Below, piece by piece: positions 9,087-16,526 of a DNA stretch of 28,467 nt. The DNA lies in contig JAOZRM010000005.1 in NCBI GenBank assembly GCA_029940175.1, positions 1,107 through 29,573 on the forward strand. Reading direction: 5' to 3'. Position 1 is the first letter of the stretch; each line of letters opens with the position of its first letter. The position numbers were made by a program, and so were the translations under genes. The stretch is from Candidatus Sabulitectum sp. (GTDB taxonomy: Bacteria > Fermentibacterota > Fermentibacteria > Fermentibacterales > JCC-6). The notes under the pieces were generated by a model that was given only the letters and a program-made list of their open reading frames with translations, did not search any database and was not told the origin of the DNA.

Positions 9087-10097
9087 CTAACGCTCATACT
9101 CGCCAGGAATTTTACCCAGGAGGTTTGCAGACTCCAGGGACAGAATTCTGGTGGGATCAGAATCTTCAAATATCGCAGATTGCTCCAGTACCTGCTCATC
9201 AGAAGGTATTCTGTTGATTCGCTTCATTGTATTGGTTTCTCTATGCCTGATCAGCAAATTTTTCCATTCGTATTGTGAAGGATTCTGGAAGGCTAATTTC
9301 TCAGTGGCCTTTCCAATTGCTTCTGCGAAATCTTCCTTTGAAGCAGGAGGAGTGATCTTATTGAACTGAATACGAAACCCCATATCCGGAGTTTGCTCAC
9401 ATGATGCCAGAATGATGTGACATTCAGTTCGTTTCCATAGTTTCCATGGGGATGACGGTACAAGTACTGATATTCCGAAATTTGTTATCCATGTCCCGCC
9501 GGGGCCAGCATATGCAGTAGGAGCATAATGAAGAATTCTCCCGGCTTGGAGGGTTCTGTACATCCACCTTGGGTTTTCAGCAGGAAAGTGCAGAGTGTTC
9601 CATTTTCTGCCATTAGCAAGTTTACATTCTCTTACATATTCTGGCATTTCAGGATAGCTGCTTGTAATGACATCAACTGGATAACCATTCATACCCAGAA
9701 TAATATGAAGACTTCGTTCATCACCAAAATGTGGGACAAGGAGCAGAACACCTTTTTTACTCTCAAATGCCCTGTCAAGAATTTCTTTACCTGTCCAGGA
9801 CACATTTGATTGAATATCTGAAAAAATTTTGTTCTTCAAAAAAAACAGTGCGACCAGGTTCCTTTCATGCATTTTCCAGTAATTGAAAAGAACACTTCTT
9901 CGCCATTCTGAGTCTCTGGAAGGAAAAATTCGAGATAAATGCCCATCAAGAAGAACGTTTCTTGATGAAGAGACTTTTCCCCGTGAAGAGGAGATCAGGT
10001 TGGTAAACTTCTCAATTTTCCTGACATTGTTTCCAAGGAGTCTCATGGAGATTTCTACGAATTTGTAGTATAGCGCAGAGAGATCTGCAGTTTTCAT
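9087..10097 (-). CDS. Divergent LpxL/HtrB-like acyltransferase (LPLAT superfamily)
   Basis: The start is placed at ATG 10097, 6 bases after GGAAGGA, instead of the first ATG of the open frame at 10247; this gives 336 residues, near the family's ~300. The central region GVLLLVPHFGDERSLHI corresponds to the catalytic block of lipid A late acyltransferases, TNFGISVLVPSSPWKLW to the substrate/acceptor block, and NPSQYEWKNLLIRHR to the C-terminal 'P.qw.W..rR' signature. The family transfers acyl chains onto lipid A or glycolipid precursors at the inner membrane. However, the usual H-x4-E/D is H123-x3-E127 here, so activity or register is uncertain. It is upstream of, and co-oriented with, the radical SAM and amidotransferase genes (89-base gap), fitting an envelope glycolipid pathway. 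Confidence 0.72.
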   Translation of the reverse strand: MKTADLSALYYKFVEISMRLLGNNVRKIEKFTNLISSSRGKVSSSRNVLLDGHLSRIFPSRDSEWRRSVLFNYWKMHERNLVALFFLKNKIFSDIQSNVSWTGKEILDRAFESKKGVLLLVPHFGDERSLHIILGMNGYPVDVITSSYPEMPEYVRECKLANGRKWNTLHFPAENPRWMYRTLQAGRILHYAPTAYAGPGGTWITNFGISVLVPSSPWKLWKRTECHIILASCEQTPDMGFRIQFNKITPPASKEDFAEAIGKATEKLAFQNPSQYEWKNLLIRHRETNTMKRINRIPSDEQVLEQSAIFEDSDPTRILSLESANLLGKIPGEYER

Positions 10098-10362
10098 GTA
10101 CTGTCCTTCCACAACTAATGATACGCCATATCGAACAGAGTCAGTCCTTTTCAGAGAGAATGTAATATAGCATCTCAGCATTTTAACAGGGAATTCTGTG
10201 TCGGGAACGGTGTGGAGATAGAACTGGTAAGTTGTGCAGGCAGGCAAATATGGTATATTATGAAGTTGTGTACTACTATATGTTCCATTTGCATAGGCTG
10301 ATCAGAGGTACACACACTATGTAGATAGTTGAGGCACAGAGCAATCAAGATATGGTGGTATA
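10098..10362. other. Divergent intergenic region upstream of parE and the LpxL-like gene
   Basis: This 265-base, AT-rich gap must carry the start signals for two divergent transcription units (the LpxL-like gene to the left, parE to the right). I found no convincing -35/-10 pair, hairpin or small gene. The open frame that extends upstream of 10097 lacks a ribosome-binding site and family homology, so I treat it as non-coding. Confidence 0.5.
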
Positions 10363-12165
10363 ATGAGCGGGAACACCACAATGAAGTATGATGAAAGCAA
10401 GATCAAGACTCTATCATCCATAGAGCACATCAGGCTTAGAACAGGCATGTACATAGGCCGTCTTGGAGACGGTTCTAATGTGGACGATGGAATCTATGTT
10501 CTTTTGAAAGAAGTCATCGACAACTCTGTTGATGAATTTATAATGGGGCATGGAAAGCGCATAAGGGTGAAGCAGAGTGGACGCACTTGCTCTGTAAGAG
10601 ACTATGGCAGGGGAATTCCACTTGGCATGCTTTTTGAATGCGTTTCTCAGATCAACACAGGAGCAAAGTACAATACAGATGTATTTATGTTCAGCGTTGG
10701 GCTTAACGGCGTTGGAACAAAGGCGGTAAATGCCCTTTCTGAGCACTTTATGGTCTGCTCATACAGAGACGGCAAATGCAGAAGAATAGTATTTGTTAGA
10801 GGAGAGGTTGTACAGGACAGCACGGAAGAGACAAAAGAGCGCAACGGCACTTATGTCGAATTCATTCCAGATGCGGAAATTTTTGGAAAGTATGCTTTCC
10901 ATGATGTTTTCCTTGAGAAGAGAATTCGGCATTATGCATTCCTGAATTCGGGGCTGAAGATCCAATTCAACGACAATACTTATCAGTCGGAGAATGGTTT
11001 ACAGGACCTGCTTGAGCATGAGGCCGGAGAAGAGGCTGTTTATCCTGTTTTCTACTTCAGAGAAAAAACCCTGGAATTCGCATTTACGCATACAAATTCC
11101 TACGGAGAGAGATATCTCTCATTTGCAAATGGTCAGTATACCAGTGCTGGTGGTTCGCATCTTTCCGCATTCAAGGAAGGTCTTCTCAAGGGAGTGAACG
11201 CCTACAGTTCTGAGAAATTCACCGGTGATGATGTCCGTGACGGGATTATCGCCGCAATATCCATCAAACTGAAAGACCCTGTATTCGAGAGCCAGACCAA
11301 GAACAAACTGGGTAACAGCGATATTCGTCGTGACATTGTTGTTCAGGTACAGAGCGAGATAGAGCAGATGCTTCACCGGAATACTGTCCTTGCTGATCAA
11401 CTTATCAACAAGGTCAAGGCAAACCAGAAACTTCGCACAGAGCTTCTTTCCGTGAAGAAGAAGGCCAGGGCCAGAGCGAAACAGACTGCAATTCGTATTC
11501 CTAAACTCAAGGATTGCAAAATCCATCTCGGCAGCGCTCACAAGCGTGAAGAGGAAAGCACCATCTTTCTCACAGAGGGGTTGAGTGCCGCAGGAAGTCT
11601 TGTAGCATCCAGAGATGTGTACACCCAGGCAGTCTATGCTCTTAAAGGAAAACCACTGAATGTTTATGCCCACAGACGGGATACCGTCTACAAGAATGAA
11701 GAAATCTACAATATCATGCGTGCCTTGAACATAGAGGGTGGGGTGGAAGGGCTTCGCTACAACAGAGTAATTCTTGCAACTGATGCCGATATTGACGGTC
11801 TTCATATCAGAAATTTGCTTATGACTCTTTTTCTCCACTTCTTTGAGGATCTCGTGCTGGACGGGCATCTTTTCATTCTTGAAACTCCCCTCTTCAGGGT
11901 CAGGAACAAGAAGGAAACAATTTACTGCTACAGCGAGAAAGAGAAAGTTTCAGCAGAGAAGAAGCTGGGTAAGAAATCTGAAGTTACGAGATTCAAAGGG
12001 CTTGGTGAGATCAGCCCTAAGGAATTCGGCCAGTTCATTGGACCCGACATCAGGCTTGAGAAGGTTGGCATTGACAGGATAGGAGACATTTCCGACATGC
12101 TTGGCTTCTACATGGGCAAGAATTCACCGGCGCGAAGACAGTACATAATGGAGAATCTTCGATGA
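10363..12165 (+). CDS. parE: DNA topoisomerase IV subunit B (ParE/GyrB-type ATPase), compact form
   Basis: The 600-residue protein has the full GHKL ATPase and TOPRIM set: EVIDNSVDE (N-box, residues 50-58), DYGRGIP (80-86), GLNGVGTKAVNALS (113-126), the ATP-sensing K314 in QTKNKLGN, TOPRIM E405 in TEGLSAAGS, DADID (474-478), and FKGLGEISPKEF near the end. It lacks the large insertions of proteobacterial GyrB and resembles the shorter ParE of Bacteroidetes relatives. With ParC it forms the A2B2 type II topoisomerase that decatenates daughter chromosomes. Two starts are possible, ATG 10363 and ATG 10381 (giving MKYDES); neither has a strong Shine-Dalgarno. Its TGA overlaps the parC ATG (ATGA). 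It could in principle be annotated gyrB, but the partner's short C-terminus favours topoisomerase IV. Confidence 0.9.
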   Translation: MSGNTTMKYDESKIKTLSSIEHIRLRTGMYIGRLGDGSNVDDGIYVLLKEVIDNSVDEFIMGHGKRIRVKQSGRTCSVRDYGRGIPLGMLFECVSQINTGAKYNTDVFMFSVGLNGVGTKAVNALSEHFMVCSYRDGKCRRIVFVRGEVVQDSTEETKERNGTYVEFIPDAEIFGKYAFHDVFLEKRIRHYAFLNSGLKIQFNDNTYQSENGLQDLLEHEAGEEAVYPVFYFREKTLEFAFTHTNSYGERYLSFANGQYTSAGGSHLSAFKEGLLKGVNAYSSEKFTGDDVRDGIIAAISIKLKDPVFESQTKNKLGNSDIRRDIVVQVQSEIEQMLHRNTVLADQLINKVKANQKLRTELLSVKKKARARAKQTAIRIPKLKDCKIHLGSAHKREEESTIFLTEGLSAAGSLVASRDVYTQAVYALKGKPLNVYAHRRDTVYKNEEIYNIMRALNIEGGVEGLRYNRVILATDADIDGLHIRNLLMTLFLHFFEDLVLDGHLFILETPLFRVRNKKETIYCYSEKEKVSAEKKLGKKSEVTRFKGLGEISPKEFGQFIGPDIRLEKVGIDRIGDISDMLGFYMGKNSPARRQYIMENLR

Positions 12166-14249
12166 CAGGACTGAGAAAGCTTTTTGAGAACAATTTTCTT
12201 GATTTTGCTTCCTACGTTATCAAGGAAAGAGCAATTCCGGATGCTGCTGACGGGCTGAAACCTGTACAGAGAAGAATCCTGTGGTCAATGTCAGAGATGG
12301 ATGACGGCAGATTCAACAAGGTGGCCAACGTTATAGGACACACCATGCGCTACCATCCTCACGGCGATCAGTCAATAGGAGCGGCGCTTGTATCCCTGGC
12401 AAACAGGAATTTTTTCATAGACAAGCAGGGAAACTTCGGCAACATCCTTACAGGAGACGATGCGTCAGCACCCAGATATATTGAGTGTCGCCTTACTCAG
12501 ATGGCTAGAGATATCCTGTTCAACAACGATACAACTGATTTCGGTGTAAGCTATGACGGCAGGAACAAAGAGCCTGATCTGCTACCTGCGAAAGTCCCCG
12601 TGGTGCTTCTGCTTGGAGCAGAGGGGATTGCAGTGGGAATGTCAACAAAGATACTCCCTCATAATTTCAATGAGGTTCTGAAAGCTCAGATCGCCTGTCT
12701 CCGAGGGAAGGAATTCCAACTTTTTCCGGACTTCATTCAAGGCGGAGCTGTTGATGTATCAGGTTATGAAGATGGTGCGGGTAAGGTTAAGTGCAGAGCC
12801 CGGATAGAAAGAAGAGGCAATAAAAAAGTTGCAATCACTCAGATCCCGTTCGGAACCACTACCGAGTCCATTATTGCCTCCATTGAAGGGGCTGCCCGAA
12901 AAGGGCGGTTGAAAATTTCCAGTATTGATGACTACTCTACAGACAAGGCTGAAATAGAGATAACTGTGGCCAGAGGGGTTTCTGCAGATGAGACAATTCA
13001 GAGACTTTTTACCAACACAGACTGCGAGATTTCTCATTCTGCAAACATGATAGTTATCATGGACAAGAATCCGGTCGAAACAACGGCGTCAGGGCTTGTA
13101 GAATACTCGGTCAACTCCCTTAAGACTCTTCTGAAGCGTGAACTTGAACTGGAAATTGCGACTCTTCAGGACCGTATGCACTGGATGACCCTTGAGCAGA
13201 TATTCATTGAGAACAGGCTTTACAAAGCTATTGAGGAATGTCCAACTCTTGAAGAAGTCAGAACCACAGTTTCCAGTAGTCTCCTCCCATTTCTTATTGA
13301 CTACAAAAGGGAGGTCACCATAGAGGATATTGATCGTCTTCTCGCCCTGAAGATCCGCCGAATAAGCAGGTTTGATATTGAAGCTCACAGGAAAGAGATC
13401 GGTGACATCAAATCGAAGATGAGAGTTGCCAGGAAAAAACTGAAGAATCTCATTGATTATGCAGTTGATGTTTTGCAGGCTCTTCTGGATAAGTACGGAA
13501 AGTTGTTTCCCAGACAAACTTCCATTGAAACATTCTCCGGTATTGATAAGAGAGAGGTTGCCATTGCCAACCTCAAGCTCGGTTATGATCACCAGACCGG
13601 TTTCATCGGTACAGCGGTCAAGGGTGAGAAAAGCTGGAATGTTTCGGAGCTGGACAGAATTCTCTACTTTCTTGGAGACGGAACTTACAAAGTGGTTCCT
13701 GTGCAGGAAAAGCTCATGATGACAGGTAAGGTCCTCTGGTGCGGTCCATGTGACAAGGAAAAGGTTTTTGCCTGTGTGTACAGAGACAAGAAGAGCAGGA
13801 TCGCCTATGTGAAGAGATTTGCAATCGGCGGTTACATCCTGGACCGTGAGTATCCGTTCGTGCCGGAGAACAGCGAGCTGATGGTTTTCCTTGAACGTGA
13901 GAATGTTCTTCTGGACTACTGGTTTGAGCGTCGCAGGAACATGAAAACAAGAAAGGGTGAAACTTTTCTATCGGAAGTAACCGTCAAGGGAGTAAAAGCA
14001 AAAGGTATTCAGCTCTGCGGCAAGAAGATAGTATCTACACTGAAGGCAATTGAGATCAATAATGAACCAGAGATTCCACCGACTAAGCAGGAACCTGAGC
14101 CGGAGGAAGACATTCCTGAACTGCCTGAAGAGCCCAGAAAAACTCTGGAGGAGATCACAGAAGAGGCGGATGCACTTAAGAGCAGAATGAGCAACATTCT
14201 GAAGAAATTTGAGAGTGGAACACCAGATCTGTTTGGCGACTCCGAGTGA
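12162..14249 (+). CDS. parC: DNA topoisomerase IV subunit A (ParC), Bacteroidetes-like
   Basis: ATG 12162 overlaps the parE stop by four bases. The 695-residue subunit has DGLKPVQRRILW (30-41), the DNA-binding HPHGDQSI (65-72), GNFGNILTGDDASAPRYIE with catalytic tyrosine Y106, and an I-x-G-G-like middle region. The C-terminal DNA-wrapping part is short and ends in an acidic, proline-rich tail followed by SGTPDLFGDSE; I see no canonical GyrA box, so decatenation rather than negative supercoiling is the better assignment. The residues matching E. coli GyrA Ser83 and Asp87 are Gln70 and Ala74, so the quinolone-anchoring pair is absent. Its stop overlaps the start of the NUDIX gene (GTGA), suggesting one translationally coupled operon. 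Confidence 0.9.
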   Translation: MTGLRKLFENNFLDFASYVIKERAIPDAADGLKPVQRRILWSMSEMDDGRFNKVANVIGHTMRYHPHGDQSIGAALVSLANRNFFIDKQGNFGNILTGDDASAPRYIECRLTQMARDILFNNDTTDFGVSYDGRNKEPDLLPAKVPVVLLLGAEGIAVGMSTKILPHNFNEVLKAQIACLRGKEFQLFPDFIQGGAVDVSGYEDGAGKVKCRARIERRGNKKVAITQIPFGTTTESIIASIEGAARKGRLKISSIDDYSTDKAEIEITVARGVSADETIQRLFTNTDCEISHSANMIVIMDKNPVETTASGLVEYSVNSLKTLLKRELELEIATLQDRMHWMTLEQIFIENRLYKAIEECPTLEEVRTTVSSSLLPFLIDYKREVTIEDIDRLLALKIRRISRFDIEAHRKEIGDIKSKMRVARKKLKNLIDYAVDVLQALLDKYGKLFPRQTSIETFSGIDKREVAIANLKLGYDHQTGFIGTAVKGEKSWNVSELDRILYFLGDGTYKVVPVQEKLMMTGKVLWCGPCDKEKVFACVYRDKKSRIAYVKRFAIGGYILDREYPFVPENSELMVFLERENVLLDYWFERRRNMKTRKGETFLSEVTVKGVKAKGIQLCGKKIVSTLKAIEINNEPEIPPTKQEPEPEEDIPELPEEPRKTLEEITEEADALKSRMSNILKKFESGTPDLFGDSE

Positions 14250-14707
14250 AAGCAATCAGGAACTCCGCCAAAGCGGTGATTCTTCGAGACGGAAAGCTTC
14301 TTACAATAAGAAACACTACTGATGGCCAGGACTGGTATCTGCTTCCGGGTGGTGGTCAGAATCATAATGAGTCACTTATAGCTGCCCTCAAAAGAGAGTG
14401 CATGGAGGAAGCCTCCCTACTGGTTGAAGTCGGTGATATTCTCTTTGTAAGAGATTACATTTCAAAAAATCATGAATTCGCAGAGACAGAGAATGATGCC
14501 CACCAGGTGGAATTCATGTTTCACTGTACTATAGCTGAAGACGCCGAACCAGAGATGGGAGACGGTGCAGACCAATGGCAGACCGGTGTTCAGTGGCTGC
14601 CACTGAACACATTGTCTGACTTCGCTCTGTATCCTTCAGTCCTACAGGAAGCCCTTTCAGAGGGTATTCCTGAAAGGGCTTCGGTTTATCTGGGCGATGT
14701 GAATTAG
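14246..14707 (+). CDS. NUDIX hydrolase
   Basis: GTG start overlapping the parC stop by four bases. The 153-residue protein shows the NUDIX box from G36: G-x5-E42-x7-R50-E51-x2-E54-E55, with Cys at the first hydrophobic position and Ser where Gly is usual. The N-terminal strand SAKAVILRDGKLLTIRN and the tryptophan-containing WYLLPGGG fit the fold. Such enzymes hydrolyse nucleoside-diphosphate-X compounds (oxidised nucleotides, ADP-sugars, caps); the substrate is not readable. A 13-bp perfect inverted repeat lies inside the last 60 bases of the gene, and its stop overlaps that of the opposing T9SS gene by four bases. Confidence 0.88.
   Translation: MKAIRNSAKAVILRDGKLLTIRNTTDGQDWYLLPGGGQNHNESLIAALKRECMEEASLLVEVGDILFVRDYISKNHEFAETENDAHQVEFMFHCTIAEDAEPEMGDGADQWQTGVQWLPLNTLSDFALYPSVLQEALSEGIPERASVYLGDVN
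14648..14682. terminator. Strong hairpin embedded in the NUDIX 3' coding end, likely bidirectional terminator
   Basis: GAAGCCCTTTCAG (14648-14660) and CTGAAAGGGCTTC (14670-14682) form a perfect 13-bp stem with a 9-base loop. It sits between two convergent genes whose stops overlap, the only place a shared terminator could fit. There is no long U-tract on either strand, so Rho-independent activity is not certain. Confidence 0.55.
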
Positions 14708-16164
14708 TTTATAAGCACAGCTTTCACGCTCTCGCTGCAACTCTCGGTCTGCAGTCTGATGATGTAGGTTCCAGTTGGAACACTCGCACCTGAGTTGTTT
14801 GAGCCATTCCAGACAACGGAATTCAAACCTGAAGTTCTTTCCCCGTTTGCAAGAGTTTTGATCTCCCTGCCTGACAGGTCATAAACTGTCAGCGAAACAT
14901 GGCTGTCCTTATACAATTCAAAATTGATAGCTGTACTGGAGTTGAACGGATTCGGTGAGTTCTGATTCAACACCAGCCCGCTCTGTGGCAGGGAACCCTC
15001 ATCTTCAATGCCGCTTCCATCATTGTATTCAAAAGCTCCCACATCAGGGGCTGAACCGAAGTACTGATCCGGAGTCATGTTAACAAGAGTGTCTTCGCCT
15101 AGCACAAAGAAGTCTATTCCAGTGTCGATACAGGCAGATGTGGCAAGAAGATTGAAATCGAAATTATCCGGATCAGCATACTGGGGGTCTTCAAAGAAAT
15201 TACTGGTTCCCGTGGCCCCGCAGGACATATCCAGATCGCAGTAGTATGCTTCTGCATAACCAGCAATGCTGAGGAATACATCGTCACTGTGCATGCCTGG
15301 ATTATCGTAAACAATTGTGTTTACAAAGTATCCTGTTCCATACGCAAGAAATACTCCTCCTCCATCACCTGTAACAGCTGAGTTACCTGAAATTGTGCAA
15401 TTAATCATGAACAGAGTATTACCCATACCAAGGGTGTGAATTGCCCCGCCGCTTGCATACATTGTGTAATTGTCAGCGAAAAGACACGAAGTGAATTTAG
15501 TCCCGTCAACCATGTATCCCGACACTGCTCCTCCACCGTACAGGCAATCATTTTCAATGAAGTGGCAGTTTGTGAACTCTGAGTAGTTATCCGCTGAAAG
15601 CTTGATAGCACCGCCTTCACCGTATGCATGGTTCTCAGTGAAGACACAATCCGTGAAAATGCTTTCCGTGGTGGAGTAAGCATAAATTGCTCCACCCATG
15701 CCGTTGTCTTCTCCTGTAGCATCGTTGTTGGCAAACACGCAGTTTGAAACAACTGCATTGGAGGTAAGCAGAGCCAGACCGCCTCCATGTATATCGGGAT
15801 AATCTCCTGAAGTCTTTCCGTATTCGATGCGGCAGAAGGAAAGAGTGCATACATCATCAGAATCAATCCTAATGCCACCCCAGCCCGTTGCAGCATCATC
15901 AGTTGTGAAGTAGATACTGTCCGCTTCCGATCCAACTGCTTGCAGGTCACCGTTAACTGTAAATTTGTAGTGCTCCTGGAAGTTCACTTCCACGCCAGGC
16001 TCGATTGCAAGAAGCTGACCGGTTGGAACAACTATCTCACCTGTTACCAGGTAAGGTGAACCAGCTGCTGTCCAGGTACCTGATTGATTTCCACTTACCA
16101 CTGTTTGTGCCAGGGAGATTACCGGAAAAATCAGCATGGTCAATATCATAATAGTAGTTTTCAT
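14704..16164 (-). CDS. Secreted parallel beta-helix protein with T9SS C-terminal sorting domain
   Basis: The start is set at ATG 16164, preceded by AAGAGGCAG and producing a clean signal peptide (MKTTIMILTMLIFPVISLA, cut before QT); the open frame extends upstream but without these features. The 486-residue protein has a right-handed parallel beta-helix from about 35 to 310, seen as successive coils with 'GGA/GGG ... F.dC.F..N' (GGAIYAY, GGAIKLS, GGAVSGY, GGAIHTL, GGGVFLA). Then comes the 'DPQYADP...LLATSACIDTG' block typical of choice-of-anchor/POMP-like proteins, and a FlgD-like T9SS domain (NSPNPFNSSTAINFEL, YDLSGREIKTL, VPTGTYIIRL). It is likely exported and surface-attached, perhaps binding or degrading polysaccharide, but no catalytic residues can be named. 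Its promoter appears to be the left half of the divergent pair at 16210-16275. Confidence 0.85.
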   Translation of the reverse strand: MKTTIMILTMLIFPVISLAQTVVSGNQSGTWTAAGSPYLVTGEIVVPTGQLLAIEPGVEVNFQEHYKFTVNGDLQAVGSEADSIYFTTDDAATGWGGIRIDSDDVCTLSFCRIEYGKTSGDYPDIHGGGLALLTSNAVVSNCVFANNDATGEDNGMGGAIYAYSTTESIFTDCVFTENHAYGEGGAIKLSADNYSEFTNCHFIENDCLYGGGAVSGYMVDGTKFTSCLFADNYTMYASGGAIHTLGMGNTLFMINCTISGNSAVTGDGGGVFLAYGTGYFVNTIVYDNPGMHSDDVFLSIAGYAEAYYCDLDMSCGATGTSNFFEDPQYADPDNFDFNLLATSACIDTGIDFFVLGEDTLVNMTPDQYFGSAPDVGAFEYNDGSGIEDEGSLPQSGLVLNQNSPNPFNSSTAINFELYKDSHVSLTVYDLSGREIKTLANGERTSGLNSVVWNGSNNSGASVPTGTYIIRLQTESCSESVKAVLIN

Positions 16165-16209
16165 ATATACTGCCTCTTTTGTTAGAACCGTTTTGAAAAA
16201 ATGTAACCC

Positions 16210-16239
16210 ACAATATTCAGTATTTTTCGGTCCTGTCAA
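16210..16239 (-). promoter_or_regulatory. Leftward sigma70-type promoter for the beta-helix T9SS gene
   Basis: On the minus strand TTGACA (16239-16234) is followed after 18 bases by TATTGT (16215-16210). The consensus -35 and a 4/6 -10 place transcription start near 16203, about 40 bases before the ATG. It mirrors the rightward promoter; the two -35 boxes lie in an 8-bp perfect inverted repeat. Confidence 0.6.
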
Positions 16240-16245
16240 TATGTG

Positions 16246-16275
16246 TTGACAGGAATCGGCAGGTACAGGTATTCT
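16246..16275 (+). promoter_or_regulatory. Rightward sigma70-type promoter for the DUF6485-lipoprotein-FG-GAP operon
   Basis: TTGACA (16246-16251), an 18-base spacer and TATTCT (16270-16275) predict transcription start near 16282, about 38 bases before the TTG start at 16320. The -35 is in the right arm of the inverted repeat CCTGTCAA (16232-16239)/TTGACAGG (16246-16253). Confidence 0.6.
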
Positions 16276-16319
16276 ATGCTTGAAATATCGGAACAGTTTT
16301 TCCGCCCGGGAGGTAATTT

Positions 16320-16523
16320 TTGGATTGTAAGAAAGATCGAAACCTTAACAATTGCAATTGCACCTATGCTCCCTGCTCCAGGAAGGGTGTTTGCTGTGAC
16401 TGTATTGCGTACCACTTGAAAAATCGTGAGCTTCCGGCCTGCTGTTTCTCTGACGCAGCCGAGAAAACATGGGACAGATCATTTGAGCATTTTGCACGAC
16501 TTGTCACAGATGGAAAGGTTTGA
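16320..16523 (+). CDS. Small Cys-rich protein, DUF6485-like
   Basis: TTG start 5 bases after a strong GGGAGGT (16308-16314). The 67-residue product has nine cysteines (residues 3, 12, 14, 19, 25, 26, 28, 41, 42), arranged as C-x-C-x4-C-x5-CC-x-C and later LPACCF, then a helix ending in FEHFARL. The pattern CNCTYAPCSRKGVCCDC matches my recollection of the DUF6485 family, small bacterial/archaeal proteins of unknown function. There is no signal peptide, so it should be cytosolic and probably binds zinc or an Fe-S cluster (inference). It is 3 bases upstream of, and supplies the Shine-Dalgarno of, the following lipoprotein gene, so it is the first gene of an operon that otherwise encodes exported proteins. 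Confidence 0.8.
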   Translation: MDCKKDRNLNNCNCTYAPCSRKGVCCDCIAYHLKNRELPACCFSDAAEKTWDRSFEHFARLVTDGKV

Positions 16524-16526
16524 TTC

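Noticed and set aside
10098..10247. N-terminal extension of the LpxL-like protein by 50 residues
   Set aside because: A strong ribosome-binding site stands before ATG 10097, and the extension has no hydrophobic segment or family match.
11119..11868. 249-residue minus-strand open frame opposite parE
   Set aside because: Shadow of the conserved TOPRIM region of parE; low-complexity hydrophobic/Cys pattern without motifs.
15405..15950. 181-residue open frame on the same strand as the beta-helix gene
   Set aside because: Alternative frame within the repetitive beta-helix; frame of the T9SS protein has the signal peptide and domains.
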